Positions 21,487-35,544 of a stretch of 64,000 bases of DNA are shown here, piece by piece; positions within the stretch are counted from its first letter, which is position 1; each line of letters begins with the position of its first letter. Source of the DNA: Timema cristinae (Eukaryota; Arthropoda; Insecta; Phasmatodea; Timematidae); contig JBCFYV010000219.1 in NCBI GenBank assembly GCA_039000515.1, positions 1-64,000 of the forward strand, given 5' to 3'. The position numbers and the translations under genes were made by a program. The notes under the pieces were generated by a model. That model was not told the origin of the DNA and searched no databases. It worked only from the letters and a program-made list of their open reading frames with translations.

Positions 21487-21659
21487 CTATAACAGCCAAT
21501 CAGAAGCATGAGGATATATAGGATATATGTAGACAAACTTATGAAAGAAGTCAACTAGTTTCTAACTAAAAATTTGGACTTTGGATCTCAACGATAGTTT
21601 TCCTACAATGTAGTTTACTGTACTTCTTCAAAGCAAATAATAGTGTAGTGAATGCAAAT

Positions 21660-22566
21660 ATACCGCAATGATCTGAAAATAAGCCACACTTTTTTCCCAG
21701 AAAGAGCCTTAATATAAGGGCTATAATCCCACACTTGGATAATGTGTATCAAATTTTGTACCTTTAAGGTGTGTATATAGTAATATCGATATATATCAAA
21801 ATAGTTACTAATCGCCACAACGAATGGTGTGATGTGCCGCCTAAAATAGATGAACCTTGACTTTCTGTGTATCTTATTAATGTCAACACAAAGATGGCTG
21901 CCAAAACCTTCAAGATTAGATTATTCAATATATTCTACCAACATATATTTTTACTACGTTAAGGGACAAAGTAGATTTTATCTACCTTATAAAAATTTAG
22001 TTGCATTATGTTGATTGAAGCTGCTATTCTTTGGTGAGATAGTTTAGGCGTGTGTACTACATTCGGACTTGATAAGATGGCAGACCATATTGAAAAAAGG
22101 GTGACTCATAGCCAAGGAATTAGGCATTGTTACGACGCAAATTTTATAATAGTGGTAGTTAAATATGCAGAAACAATGAACAATAGAGAAATCGGCAGAA
22201 AATATGTAACATAATGTAATATGTAAATATTTACTGTACATAGCATGTGTTTTTTTCCTTTTCAAGTGATTTAATATGAAGTGATCTCATTTTCAGTGTA
22301 AATATTGTTTTTCTTCTTCTAGTGATTTAGTAAACAATGATTTGATTTTAACTATAAATATTGTTTTTCCTTTGCAAGTGATTTTAACTGTATATTGTTT
22401 TTCCTCTTAAAATGGTTTAGTAAACAAGTGATTTGATTTTAACTATAAATATTGTTTTTTCTTTCTAAGTGATTTTAGCTGTATATTGTTTTTCCTCTCA
22501 AAGTGGGTGCAAATTTGAGGTGCGGCTTATATTCTGGGGCAACCTATTTTTGGGTCAATACGGTAT
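21660..22566. mobile_element. Putative non-autonomous DNA transposon
   Basis: The left end ATACCGCAATGATCTGAAAA and the complement of the right end ATACCGTATTGACCCAAAAA are imperfect inverted repeats, both followed by an ATAAGCC(A/G)CAC-like word. About 0.9 kb, no coding. The right part contains tandem repeats (see next entry). Confidence 0.5.
22265..22500. repeat. Irregular tandem repeats
   Basis: Units containing AAGTGATTT, TTTAGTAAACA and TATTGTTTTTCCT alternate four to five times with small changes. Confidence 0.75.
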
Positions 22567-22603
22567 ATCCCTTATTTCCTTAAGTTTTAAAGGCTAATTA
22601 GAT

Positions 22604-24953
22604 TATTATTATTAATATTATTAATGGACGCATTGACACAAATAGCTCATTAGCTACTTATAAACATATGATATATATAAAAAAAAGTAAAATTCCCATA
22701 GGCAATGGGAGAAAAAAGTAATTATCATAGAGCTGCTGTAAAGAGTAGATGTGAACACTGACTTAAATAACCAATACAAACAGGATAATATTTATTATAG
22801 ATGTTAAAAATAAGTCCTTTTGAGATACTTCACAGGAGTGAAACTCAAATGAACTATTAGAATGTTTGAGGTGATACACCTGCAAAAAAACAAAACAAAA
22901 ACACAGGTGTATACAATTCGTTAAAAAGACAAAACAAACATATTAGATAAAATATACTACAAGTGTTAAAACTGATCTTAAAATGAGATCCTATCAGAGT
23001 GAACTCAAATGGAATTTAAAAGATTCATCTAGCATATAAAACAGAGTAAAAATATGACTATTAGCGGTGTCACATATCAAAAAACAAAGGTCACCATTAA
23101 AATAAAGAGCCAGGAGAATAGGGGCATACTTGTGACACCACCCCAAAATGTGGTATACACTAACGAGAGCATCAATAGTCATTACACGATGCCCATATAA
23201 ATAGATTGTTGACAGGGAGTTGTATCTGCCATTTAAGCCTGTGAAGACTCTATGAACTGCAATAAATTGCGTAGTCATCCTCGAAGACATGATCAGACAG
23301 GTGAGCGCACGTTGTCCACAATGTTATTTATTGCAATAGCGAACAATATACAGCTTAAAATACTACCCTAAAACACCCAATTTTCTTGAATAAAGTCATT
23401 GAATAACAAGTTATTAAATCTTACCCGAAAGTGTACAACATCAAATTAGCTATAAAAGTGAGGTGGTTCCCTTGGGGCCCTCAATTATAAAGAGTTTTTA
23501 TTATTTTGTATCGTCATGTGGTGTTGAACGCTTTCTCCAAACTAAAGAACACAGCCAAAAGATGTATTTTATGGAGGAAGGCGTCACTGTTGTGGTTTCA
23601 AAGAAACCAGATGATCTACCATGGATTGGTTACGGCGAAAACAACATTGAAAATCCGCTAGCAGATTGTGGGATTCTAAATAGGCCTACTATAACAATCT
23701 TTTGTTTATTATTTTTCTAATATTTTGCATATACAACTGGTTAAGGCTATGGGTCTGTAGCTAATTGGCTCTAATTTATCTTTGCACTTTTATGTACACA
23801 AATAAGGATTGCCTACTTCCATTGTGATGGGAACTGAGGAGATTCTCAAACACTAATATAGATATAAAAGGAATGCTTGTCCAGTGAGGGACAGCTGCGC
23901 AACATTTCATAGTGAAGGTCATCAGTTCCAGGAGCTGTATTGCTCGATTGAGACAGGGAGGGTATAGGTTATTTCATCTAAAGTAAAAGGGGAGTTATAG
24001 TCCTCCCCAAACTCTGACCAACATCAAAAGTATGGCGCTCAGTGTTCCTCTTATGCATTGCAAACTCTTTAGTAGGCTCATAAAGAGAATTAAAAACAAC
24101 ATAAACTCCCCATAGGGAAAAGAATTATATTATAAATCACCTGCCCAAATTCAGCAGATGAAAACACTAAAATAAAATCATATAAACAAATTAAAATTGA
24201 AATTCGTATTCAAATGTTAAAAATATGTCTCAATTTTAGAAAAAGTCCATTTGAGTCACTCCATAGGAGTGAAAATGACAGTTGTGAGAGTGGAAATTGT
24301 AAGGGTCCAAATAAATTGTCTCTAAGACTCCTTCTGCTTTCACAAATAGCACGGTGAGCTCGAGCACGTAGAATCTGGAATGATTCCAGATTCTATGAAG
24401 TAGGTTGTTGATGAAAGAGACAGAGTGCCCTTCAATGGTCCGAATGGTGCCAACAGACTGTAAGGTGTCAGCTTTTGACAAAAGAATCGGCCATGCCGTT
24501 TTAGAGCAACCTGTACAATACTTGAATCATAAACTCAGGGTGATCCAAGTTGGTTCTACCTGAGGCTCTATTAACTCTCCCAAAAGGGAGCCTCGTACGG
24601 CTAGACATAACAACCTCCGAATGGGGCATTGCCAGAAGAAAGGTCACCATAGCAAGTGGGTGCAGGAAAGTGCCATTTAACATCCAGAATCCTCATGAAC
24701 ACAGCTGATCTTTTCTCAAAGTAAGGTACCCGTTTATTGTCAGTCCCTTCTAAGATACTACAACCAGCATTCAAGATTAATGTTAGCCAATAAGTGTCTG
24801 AGGGAAGCCATAATCATGTGTGTATCCATGGTCATCAACGAGTGACTTAAAAGTTTCCACACAAAACTGACATCCTGTGCTCAAGATTTCCCTTTAAGTT
24901 GCCTCTTATGATATGCAGGGATACTGTGGGACTATTCTAAGCCCTATCCAACA
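22604..24953 (-). mobile_element. LINE C: rearranged, internally deleted I-clade LINE
   Basis: Related to LINEs A and B but diverged. From the 3' end: TAA tail and 3' UTR (22604-22990), the ORF2 C terminus joined directly to the RT FVDD region near 23155 (RNase H lost), RT pieces to about 24060, a second 3'-UTR-like piece at about 24085-24275, the endonuclease-RT linker (24280-24420), then ORF1 start and 5' UTR (24425-24953) with a decayed version of the 5' hairpin. It keeps both ends but has lost most coding regions. Sense to EME1. Confidence 0.82.
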
Positions 24954-25790
24954 CTTTTTTTTTTTTTTTACAATTATGTAAAATGACATATTAGATCAAA
25001 ACGTTATTTATCTTTACCAAAGCTATAAAATTTATTTTTATTTAAACTTTGATTTTATGACTTAATACCTGTACCATCCATGTCACGCCTGTGGGTATTG
25101 TTATAAGTGAGTTTAGGCAGATGACATTTTGAGTTCTGGTGAAGTCACTGATGTGAAATACCAGAAAAGGAGTGGAGCTCAGTGTGAATTAAAGAGTAGT
25201 ATTGACCTTATCCAAGCATAGCGAGGTTGAAATTTCAAATATTTGTTCAGTGCCAGTATTGCAGAAATGTTTTGTGTTTGGCCAAGCTATTATAAGCCAA
25301 TAAACTATACTATTATATAATGTTTGTATCTATTTGATTTAATGTTTATGAATATAATTAATTCCTTAGTATGCCATGTGATATATCATGATATTTAGCC
25401 AACAAATAAGAAACAAAGAGTATGGGTCCAGCCCATCCCTTGACACTCCACTTAAAACACATTGTCAAAGTTGATCAGAACTTGAAGCTCTTTAGTTGCA
25501 CGATTTGCCACTATATGAGAAAGCGTTGTGACGTTTTAAAACAACAGCTGTTCAGACAGACAGAGATATACAGTACAGATTTATAAGATTTTATTCCTGC
25601 ACAATGGCTTTACAAGTCAAAAATAAAAATAAATGTATATTTCCAGGTTGATTTAACTGACCTGGCTATGTTTATTACGCCCTAAAATATCGAGATATGT
25701 GAATTGTGGGAGAATACTATAAGGACAATTTCTGGTCAAGAGAACTTTAGTATAAAATCTAATTTTATGTACTAGTGGTGTAGAAAACAT
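24954..25790. other. Spacer before the P-type transposase
   Basis: Starts with a T-run (24956-24969). The rest has no clear motif. The THAP domain expected upstream of the P-type transposase was looked for here and not found. Confidence 0.35.
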
Positions 25791-25793
25791 TAA

Positions 25794-25979
25794 ATGCTCG
25801 CAGTGCAGAAAATTGCGAAGATGTTTACTTCAAAAAATAAGAACAAAAAAAAAAAAACGCCTGTGGTTAGATTGTGTCGCCTGAACCCTCAATCAAAACT
25901 TAAGGTTAGGAATTTTCGACTTAAAGTACACACAAGCCAAGTGGTAAATAAACAAGTTTTAAATAAAGCATCACTCTTG
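25794..25979 (+). pseudogene. P/THAP9-type transposase, N-terminal piece
   Basis: A short open frame (basic run KNKNKKKK, then VVNKQVLNKASLLEKQL) that runs into LINE B. Beyond the LINE, across the 14-bp duplication, the frame goes on to LLLEDVFVNKIDDLNV of the P-type transposase. The piece fits the linker or leucine-zipper-like region after a THAP domain; the assignment rests on its position. Confidence 0.45.
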
Positions 25980-25993
25980 GAGAAACAATTGTA
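25980..25993. repeat. Target-site duplication of LINE B (left copy)
   Basis: GAGAAACAATTGTA; the partner at 32273-32286 is GAGAATCAATTGTA (one mismatch in 14). Confidence 0.88.
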
Positions 25994-26382
25994 TTATTAT
26001 TGTGGTTTGGAGGCCCATCGACACATCGAGGTCATTAGGGCCTTGAAATATATTTAAAACATAATAAAATCCCCATAGGGGAGAGATATAATCATTCACC
26101 ACCTGAGACACTCCATAGGAGTGCTCAAATGGCCTCAAAGTACAATTGAATGAAACACCTGCTAAAAAAAAAACAAAGGTGTATCACTCTAAGAAAAAAC
26201 AAAACAAACATATTAAAACAATATATTAGTTAAAAAACAAAACTAACATGTTAAAATAATTATTTTATTAAAGTTTGTTAAAATGGATAAAACGACAAGA
26301 CAAACACATTAAAGTATACTAAAATGTTAAAAAGGGTCTCAATATGAGAAAAAATCCAGATGAGCCACTTTATAAAAGTGAC

Positions 26383-29300
26383 TCAAATGGCACTAAAAAG
26401 ATTCGCCTGGCGTATAAAATGGAGTAAACAAATAACTCCTTCAGCGCTGTCGCGTAATAAAAAACGAAGGTCACCTTTAAAATCAAGAACCAGGCGAATA
26501 GGGGCATATCTGCGACACTCCACCAAAATGTGGTGCACACCAAGGGGAGCATCGCAAAATTCACACACTGGAGGTGGATCCCCTCTGAGTAAAAATCCGT
26601 GGGTTAGAAATGTATGCCCGACGCGGAGTCTCGTCACGATGACCTCCTCTCTTCTAGACTTTCGTATAGAAGAGAACCATCGCGACACACCGTCCCTGAT
26701 GGACCGCAGCTTGTTCTGAGCAGGGGTCGAGACCCACTGCTCGTGCCAGGTGCGTAAGACTCCACGCCGAACATAACCCTTTAGATCTAAAAACATGACA
26801 CCCAGACTCGCCTCCGGAGGCAGGCGTGCTGCCTCCTTGGCTGCCTGGTCCGCCAGTTCATTTCCTGGAAGACCAGCGTGACCAGGAATCCAGCAAAAGG
26901 CGAGAAGGGTGCTTAATGAATCGATTTTTAAAATTTGCTCATGTATCATCTGCACGATGGGATTCCACGAGTAGAGAGTGGACAATGCCAACAGAGCACT
27001 CATGGAATCCGGGCAGATGAGGACAGAACGGTGACTACTTCGGTATACAAAACACAAAGATTTAAAAATGGCATATAATTCAGCCGTAAAAACACTGGTT
27101 TCTTTAGGTAAACCAAATTTAAAATTGGATCCTTCCACAACAAAAGCACATCCCACGGAGGCTCCATATTTAGAGCCATCAGAGTAGATGCGCTCAAATC
27201 CGTGAAAGCGAGTGGAGAGGAGCTCATTAAAGGTCCTCTCATATACAAAGTTTGGGGTGGTCGCTTTAGGGGAAATTGGCAAGATCAAAATGGCATTTCG
27301 GAGGGCGTATCTTCCAGGGAGAAACTCGACCTGGTGATGTGGGGATAGCCTTTGGCAGGACAATCCCACACGTGTCGAAAACCGATAGCATCCGGATCCC
27401 AACCGGCCTTGTACTACGACATTTAGTTTCATACAAGACACGGTTAGGGGGATGAAACACAGGGCGGTAAGCAACATTATTTGGCGTGCAATGCAGTTTC
27501 GACACGTAAGATGCCAGGAGATAAGACCGCCGGTAAGAAAGAGGGGGCTCACCGGCGTCGGCACAGATGCTGACGACTGGACTGGTACGAAAAGCACCAG
27601 TAGCCAGTCGAATGCCAGCATGGTGGACGCTATCGAGCATCTTTAACGCCGAGGGTCTAGCGGAACCATATACAAAACTGCCGTAATCAAGTTTTGATCT
27701 CACCAAGGCTCTATAAAGGCGCATCAAGGTTTCCCTATCAGCACCCCAAGAGCGACCAATCACAACTTTAAGTAAATTCAAAGCTTTAACACACCTCACT
27801 TTCAGGTCTTTGATGTGGGGGATCCAAGTTAGTTTAAAATCGAATAAAAGTCCCAGGAACCTTACGGTCTCGGAGACAGGTAAAACAACATGGTTCATTA
27901 AAATAGTGGGGGCAGGCTGTATTCCGCGTAATCTATGGAAGTGGACGGCAGTCGTCTTGGCCGCAGAGAATCGAAAGCCATTACGAGATGCCCACAACCA
28001 TAGATTGTTTACAGCGAGTTGTATCTGTCGTTCAGCCCTGTGGAGACTTGATGAACTGCAATAAATTGCGTAGTCATCCACAAAAAGGCATGAACGAACA
28101 GGTAAGCGCACATTGTCTACAATGCTATTTATCGCAATAGCGAACAACGTGCAGCTCAAAGGACTGCCCTGGGGCACCCCATTTTCTTGAATAAAATCAT
28201 CGGATAAGGTGTTGTTTAACCTTACCCGGAAGTGTCTATCTGACATAAAATTAGCTAAAAAATAGGGAGGCTCCCCCGGAACCCCCAATTAAAAAGGTAT
28301 TTTAAGATGCCGTAACGCCATGTAGTATCGTACGCCTTCTCCAAATCAAAGAATACAGCCAAAAGATGCTGTTTATGGAGAAAGGCGTCACGAACAGCAG
28401 TCTCAAGACGGACGAGATGATCAACCGTGGATCGGTTACGGCGAGAACCACATTGAATATTGGATAGCAGATTGCGGGATTCTAAACACCATATAAGTCG
28501 TTTATTTATCATTTTTTCTAATATTTTGCATACACAGCTAGTTAAGGCTATCGGTCTATAACTAGTTGGCTCTAATTTTTCCTTGCCACTTTTATATATT
28601 GGGATAACGGTTGCTTGCCTCCACAGTGTTGGGAATTGACGAGATTCCCAAACACAATTGTAGAGGTCTAAGAGGAACGCCCGTCCAGCAGGGGACAGTT
28701 GGCGCAACATTTCATAATGGATATCATCCGGGCCAGAAGTTGTATTGCCCGCCTGGGACAGGGCATAAGTAAGTTCCTCTTTAGTAAAGGGGGAGTTATA
28801 ATCCTTTCCCCGACTTTGGCCAAAATCAATAGTAAGGCGCTCGATGCTCCGCTTATGCACCGCGAACTCGTTAGAGTAGCTCGCAGTGCTAGAAATAGAG
28901 GCGAACATAGAGCCCAATATATTGACGACCTCCACAGGGGAGGAGACAAGTGAACCGTTAGACATGAGGGCAGGTACACTATTAATTGAATTTTTGTTAC
29001 TACTTAATTTACGAATATTGTCCCAAACTTTAATTGTGGGAGTGGTAATTGTAAGGGTTGAAATAAACTGTCTCCAAGACTCTCTTCTGCTTTCTCGAAT
29101 AACACGGCGAGCTCGAGCACGTAGAATTCGGAATGACTCCAGATTCTCTTTAGTGGGGCGTCGATGGAATAGACGTAGGGCCCTTCGACGGTCAGAAATA
29201 GCCAGGCGACACTCCTCGTTCCACCAGGGAACAGGATGGTGGCGCGGATTTGGTGAGGATTTAGGGATGGAAGCCCTCGCCGCCGCGATGACCGTCTAAG

Positions 29301-30050
29301 TAAAATGCCCAGCCTTACCATCGACGCCAGGATTTCGGGATTCACTAAATACGGCGAGCTCGCGGAATCTATCACAGTCAGCACGTTTTAGCACCCATTG
29401 GGGTATTAGCGCCGTACTGGGAGGATCTTTAAGAGGTGTAAGCAGAACTGGATAATGATCACTGCCACATAGGTCCGAGTGGACCTCCCAAAGGAAGTGA
29501 GCAGCGATCCCGGGACTAAATAAGGTTAGGTCGATGGCAGAGGATACACCATTATAGGTAGAGAAGTGTGTCTGGGTCCAGGTGTTCATTAACACCAGGT
29601 TTCCCGAGACAAGAATATTCTCTACCATCCTCCCACGGGAGTCTGTAAAATTAGACCCCCACAACAGGTTATGCGCGTTAAAATCCCCCAAGATGATATA
29701 GGGGGCGGGAAGTTGTATAAAAAGGGCCTCTAGAGTCCTCTTAGGAACACGCTCACCCGGTGGGAGGTAAATGCAGCATATTGTTACTTCCAAAGGGAGG
29801 GAGACTCTGACAGCAATCACTTGGAGATCAGAAACAATATTAATATTCTTATAATATATAGTGCTTCGTACGAATATAGCCACACCTCCGCTAGCCCGAT
29901 CAAAGGAAGGCTTGTCGGTACGATACACATCGTACCCACGAAGCATCGGGTTGTCATTTGGGCGGAAGTGGGTCTCCTGCAAACACAAGATGGAAGGATG
30001 CAGGGAAGAAATTTGTTGTTTAATTTCTTCTATACGAGCATAGAAACCCC
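26383..30050 (-). pseudogene. LINE B ORF2 (broken)
   Basis: Pieces at 29988-29296 (endonuclease with LQETH, LGDFNAHN and CGSDHYP), 28965-28255 (RT start), 28288-27266 (RT with GVPQGS and FVDDYAIYC) and 27621-26383 (RNase H with YSDGSKYG, AELYAI, CPDSMSAL, GHAGLPGNELADQAA, and the CEFCDAPLGVHHILVEC zinc motif). At 29298, the Ser codon of FTSTV in copies A and D is a stop. Frameshifts join the other pieces. The endonuclease GDFNAHN, broken in copy A, is intact here. Confidence 0.88.
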
Positions 30051-30104
30051 TTCAATTCCATTGTAGTAGCGTCATACTTAATTAATATAATATTTAGTTA
30101 TCCT

Positions 30105-31770
30105 CGCAATCCATGTCACTATCCTTTAATAATAAAAATTGGTTGAGGGCCTTTTTAGGTCCTCTTGCCTTTCCCAGTCTCTCCTGGACCTCCCGCTTCA
30201 GAGAGGCTTCGTTTTATTTTGGAGAGACTGGGTAGTCGGATCCTTGCGCGAAGGCTTTGTTAAGGCCTTCGACGCTTTTTTAATACTTATTTTGGCGGTC
30301 ACTCGCTGGTCCTTCTTCAAGGCACCAGTGGGACTCGCCTTAGCAGCCTCACCTGTTCCGCAACTCGTCCCCACCTCCGGAAGCACAGAGGTGGGTGTGA
30401 GAGGCTCAACAACGGCCGCCCTTGATTTAGTACCCCGAGGTGGGCTCGAGGGGATTTCCCGAGGTGGGCTCGGGGGGGTTCCCCGAGGTGGGCTCGGGAG
30501 GGTTCCTCGAGGAGGTCTCCTCGGTGGTATAGGTGGGGGAGACGACCGTTGTGGCGGTTTGGCCTCCTTTAAAACTTTAGGCGCCACAGAAGTTGGCGCG
30601 GGATCAACATAAGTGTCTCGAGAAGAGACCAATGGCACTGGTCGCGTTGGCTCCTTAGCAAGATTAACTGCGCAATGGCAGTTGGGACAGTTTATATTTT
30701 GACTGACAATCCGGCTATATGAAGTTTGAAATACCGGAGCTTGACTTGATACGTATTCCTTGCGTGCCTGGGCATATGAGATCTTCTTCTCAGATTGTAT
30801 CTCCAGGACTTTCTTCTCTACCTTCCATTTAGGACAGGCCCGAGACCTGGCGGAATGCGGACCCTTGCAGTTGACGCAGTATTTAGGAGACTCGCATGGT
30901 GTTTCATGGGCCTCCTGTCCACAATCCGCACAGGTTGGCTTACCACGGCATCGCAGCTTCGTATGCCCAAATTCCTGGCACTGAAAACAGCGCCGAGGGT
31001 TAGGGACATACGGCCGGACCCTGAGCACGTGGAAGCCTGCTCGGACCTCCTTTGGAAGGGTAAGAGTCGCAAATGTTAGGATATACATATCCGTCTTCTT
31101 TTCTTGTCCATTCTTTTCTGTGACAATACGGTACACTTCGGTGACATGCTGGGGGGAAAGCTCCTCACAGATCTCCTCAATGCTTACGCAGTCGAGGTCA
31201 TAACAAGTGACCACTCCCTTGCAAACATTGAGGAACCTGTGGGGCTCCACCTTCACCTGTATATTTGCCGTATTACTCAATGGTATTTCGGAGATCGCCA
31301 TAATATTTGAGGATTGTGTGTCGGTCATAGTCTGAATCTTAATGGTGCCATCACGCAGTTTCCTTATTAAAACTTCAGATTTTGCTGCTCCATTTATCAC
31401 TCTTTCGAGGATAAATGGGCTGACACGTTTCAGATCTAGACTTTCTTCTACTCGAGACATCACCAGGAAGCGGGGCTGGGGCCTCACCACTTCCTGGCTT
31501 TTTATCAAGACAGGGCTGGACGGCCTTACCCGTTTCCGCCTCTTATCATTAATACGGCCCTGTGAGGGGCCGGGCAGTGAGATGCCAGCGGAACTTGGCA
31601 GTACGGTGCCAGCGGACAGTAAGGTGTCAGCTGTGACAATAAACTCATTCATGAGTGGGAGGACAACCTGCAAAAGTGTACTCGGATCGTAGACCCAGGT
31701 TGATCCCAGTTGGTTCTACCACATAGGGCCCTGTTAACTCTTCCGACGAGAGGCTCCATACGACGCTAGA
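30105..31770 (-). pseudogene. LINE B ORF1 (frameshifted)
   Basis: Corresponds to LINE A ORF1. The start MEPLVGRVNRAL is at about 31770, but a 2-base insertion near 31678 (AC added before TTTTGCAGG) shifts the frame; the long part at 31673-30198 is open. The three zinc knuckles are all complete, including CFQCQEFGHTKLRC. The Pro-rich region is longer than in A by one or two PPRGTPPSP-like units. A second frameshift near 30198 removes the normal end. Confidence 0.85.
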
Positions 31771-32272
31771 CATGACAACCTTCATATGGAGCATCGCCGG
31801 AAGAGAGGTCACCGCAGCAAGTGTATGCAGGAAAGTGCTAATTTTACGTCCGGTATCCTCATGAACGCAACCGGTCTTTTCTCAAGGTAGGGTACCCGGT
31901 TGTCATCCCTAAGGCCCTTCTACCAAGATATTACAACCGGCGCACTTTCATTCGGGAGCACAAGGCAGTGGTATCCAATAATAAACAGAGAAGAGCCGGG
32001 TTAGTTGCCAAGGTCGTCAACGGAAAGGCAAAGGCCTCTGTGCAGGATGAACGGTGGGGAAAGGAAGAAAAAGGTAAGGATAGATAAAGCGAAGGGAGAA
32101 GAGTGAAAAAAGGTGGAAAGTTAAGGAAGAAGAAAATGATATGAAAGGAAAGATATAGGATAGGTTTGTCCCACACGAGGTACGTCCTGCACAGAAGCCT
32201 CCCCTTTTAGTCGCTTCTTACGACAAGCAGGGGTTACTGCGGGACTATTCTAAACCCCGTCCCGCAGGGGGG

Positions 32273-32286
32273 GAGAATCAATTGTA
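32273..32286. repeat. Target-site duplication of LINE B (right copy)
   Basis: GAGAATCAATTGTA, pairing with 25980-25993. It is followed by an A-run. Confidence 0.88.
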
Positions 32287-33474
32287 AAAAAAAAAAAAAA
32301 AAAACCATTGTTATTAGAAGATGTGTTTGTAAACAAAATTGATGATTTAAATGTTTCAATTTCTGAAAAAATAGTGATGAAAGAGATTTTTAAGTTCTCA
32401 AAGGTAAAGAGCAAACAGGGTAGTCTCTACTTTGAGGATTGGCTTATGCTTTGTATTTTGTTACATATTAGATCACCCAGTGCTTACAAGTTCGTCTGCG
32501 AAAACAATATTCTTCCATTACCATGTATTTGTACTATAAGGCGATACTTTGGTCATGTAAAACCTTCATGTGGCTTTGATGAAGAATTTTTCAAGCTCTA
32601 AGAAAGAAACTAGATAGCCAACCAATACAGCAACGACATGGCATACTAATGCGGGATGAAATTTCCTTAAGAGAAAGTGCTTCTGTATGTAGTCAAACAC
32701 TAACTTATAAAGGTTTGATAGATTTTGGCAATGAGGCCGAAGGAGGGACCACATGGAGTGACAAAGCCAAACATGGTCTTGTGTTAATGCTGCAGATTCT
32801 TTCAGGCAACCTGTGGCGGTGTTTGCTTCTAGAGGACCAACTACTAGCTTAGTCCTAACTAAATTGTTTTAAAAGTAATCGTGCTACTAGAAAATGCAGG
32901 AGTATTTGTAGATACTATTGTGACAGATGCTGCATCCACAAACAGAAAGATGTCGAAAGAACTAGGTGTTATTGGGACACTTGGAGAGGAAAAACACCTC
33001 TTTTACATCCATATGATGATACAAGAAAAACATTTGTTTTTTCTGATACACCGCATTTAATTAAATGTGTCCATAGTAGACTTGCCAGTGATGTGTCTTC
33101 AGAAGGACTAAAGGTAAATTCACTAAATATAATAGAATAAAACTTAGAGATTTTATGCTTTGAGTGCAATAAAATAATATTAACTTGTATTATATTTATT
33201 GAACATAGTGAATGTTACCTTTTTAAATTCAATTATAAGCCTATAAACTATATTATTATGAATATAGATTAGTTCACAATTGAACTAGGCTTATATTTAT
33301 TTGTATTTATTTTAGGTTGACCCTGACAAGAATTTAGTGAAGTGTAATCATATTCAAATATTATATGAAGCTGATTGTAAGCACCCTGCAGCTTTACGTG
33401 TGTGTCCAAAATTATCGAATGCTCATGTAAATTTGACAAAAACCAATAAAATGAGAGTACGTCTTGCTACACAG

Positions 33475-34158
33475 ATAATCTATAACTTAAAAACACTGGC
33501 CAACATCTTGGCTCATCCATTAATGTGAGCATCTACTGAACTAAGTATCCTGAGTTTGGTGTCTTGTTTAGTTATTTTTTGTTGTGTTTTAATTCAGTAT
33601 TTATGATATTCATAATAAAATATAGTTAATGTACTTATTAGCACCCCATTTTACTACCCTTATGAGTTATGTATAATGATAATTTATGATTATCAATATT
33701 ATTTATTAGAGCTGAGATGAACACAAAGCTTTATTTTGCTTTTGAATCCCTACTCTCGAATTTGAATATTGAAAAAAATCATAAACCTTAGAGTAAATAG
33801 AAAAAATAATATAATAGTAGAATATAGAAATATTAGAAAAGTGACAATTTTTTCCATAATCTATTCATTATAACATTAATGCGCTTTGTAGCATGTTAAA
33901 TTATTGGTCTGAGGGCTGATTGTTGAGTTTGTCTTAAAATTATATTGTTATAAATAACCAACATATAGTATCAAAGATTTAAAACAAATCTCAATTGAAA
34001 AATTAAGGATTTTTTTAAATTTATTTTTTTAGGATTTGAGTCTCAAATCCGATATTTTCTTGGATACTCAAATATCCTTAAGGATTTGAGGTATTTGATG
34101 GTCTCACCCCTGTTATTTATTGTCTAGGCTTATATTTTATTTTTTAAATATATTTCAG
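33475..34158. other. Putative intron of the P-type gene
   Basis: AT-rich, no gene. It starts with AT where GT is expected and ends in TTTCAG. A few short ATTTGAGT-like repeats occur near 34030-34095. Confidence 0.5.
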
Positions 34159-34740
34159 GTTTTCAGTAATTCTGTTGCTACTGGATTAGAATTTTACCGG
34201 CATTATAAAACCAAAGGACTAGAAAACTGCCAAGATACACAAGATTTTTGCCTTTTTTTCAACAATCTTTTTTATGCTCTTAACAGGCGCTATGCAGCTG
34301 AAGGATTAAGAATAGATGGTTCTGACTTTAAGGTAAGCACATTGTCAATAACAAAAAAACAAGAAGTGTGATTAAATACTCAAACCTTATGTTAGTGAAA
34401 TTAATAATTTCTAATTTGATTTATAAGAACTAAACATATATTGCAGTATGCTATATATTTAAACATTGACATACATGTAGTCTACTGCGATAGAGGCACC
34501 TCAGCCCTATTTTATTTATTCATTTGTATTCTAAGGTATTAGCACTCATTATACTGGCTAAATGAATGGGAATCAAAAGTACACGAAGGGAAAATCAGAA
34601 AGGAACAATTCCTTACTAAAGTCACAGCTGACGGACTGAGAGTGACAATTCTGTATTCGATGCAGTTAACAACATACCTTTTAAATGAATGCCATTTTTC
34701 ATATGTACTAACTGCAAAGATGCACCAAGATCCACTCGAG

Positions 34741-35181
34741 GTAAATACATATTCTCTTATTTTATTATTTACTTCTACTACAAGCATCAGGTCTGTAGCC
34801 AAGTGGGGGTTTGAGGAAAAAGAGAATATTTGATTTTTTGATTCACAAATTTATTTATTACCTCTCCTTTATGTTTCTTTCCTATCCTTCAACTTCCCCT
34901 TCTCCTTGTATTATGAAGTTTAAAAGGGGTGTGTGTATCGATACCCGCTGGTCTCATAGGTCCGACACTAATGATGGTTAGCAAACACTTGCTAGGCAAA
35001 TTTATGTGTGTTGGACACTTAAAGATCTTTTCCCAAACACTAAAAAGAATACCAAAACCATTATAAATATTTATCAAAATATAAACATTCATACTGAAAT
35101 AAGCTATAAAGTTGTCTATTGAAGTACATATGAGCAAATTTGACATATTTTAACCTATTCTGTTACATTTTATGTTTCCAG
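34741..35181. other. Putative intron of the P-type gene
   Basis: Bounded by GTAAAT and TTCCAG. It holds a stretch richer in GC (about 34880-35020) of unknown origin that may be a small repeat insertion. Confidence 0.5.
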
Positions 35182-35544
35182 AACTTCTTTGGTATGATAC
35201 GCCAAGCTGCAGGTTCTAATGATCACCCACTCGTCTACACCAACATTCCTTCAATTGTATACAATTTTATCAATTTTCAGCATTTTGAAACCACCGAAGT
35301 ATGGAAATTGTTATGCCTCAGAAGAAACATCTCCGTTGTTGTCTATCAGTGATTTTAAGAAAATCTTCCAAGAGGGCAAGAATTTTCCAAAATAGAAGAA
35401 TTAAAATCATGTTTGAATAGGTTGGTTCTTCAAGATGACTGGAACTGTGACATAGTTAATGAAGAACACATCTATTCCGGAGTTCCAATTGTAGACTGCA
35501 TTGTTTATTATGTAATTGGACATTTATGTAGGCAATTACTAAAA

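Larger units (their letters stand above)
25994..32272 (-). mobile_element. LINE B: full-length I-clade LINE
   Basis: About 6.3 kb, colinear with LINE A and very similar through its length, from the 5' hairpin (32237-32267) to the TAA tail at 25994. Flanked by 14-bp duplications with one mismatch. It splits the P-type transposase gene. It carries more damage than A: a frameshift at the ORF1 start and end, one nonsense codon and at least two frameshifts in ORF2. Sense to EME1. Confidence 0.92.
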
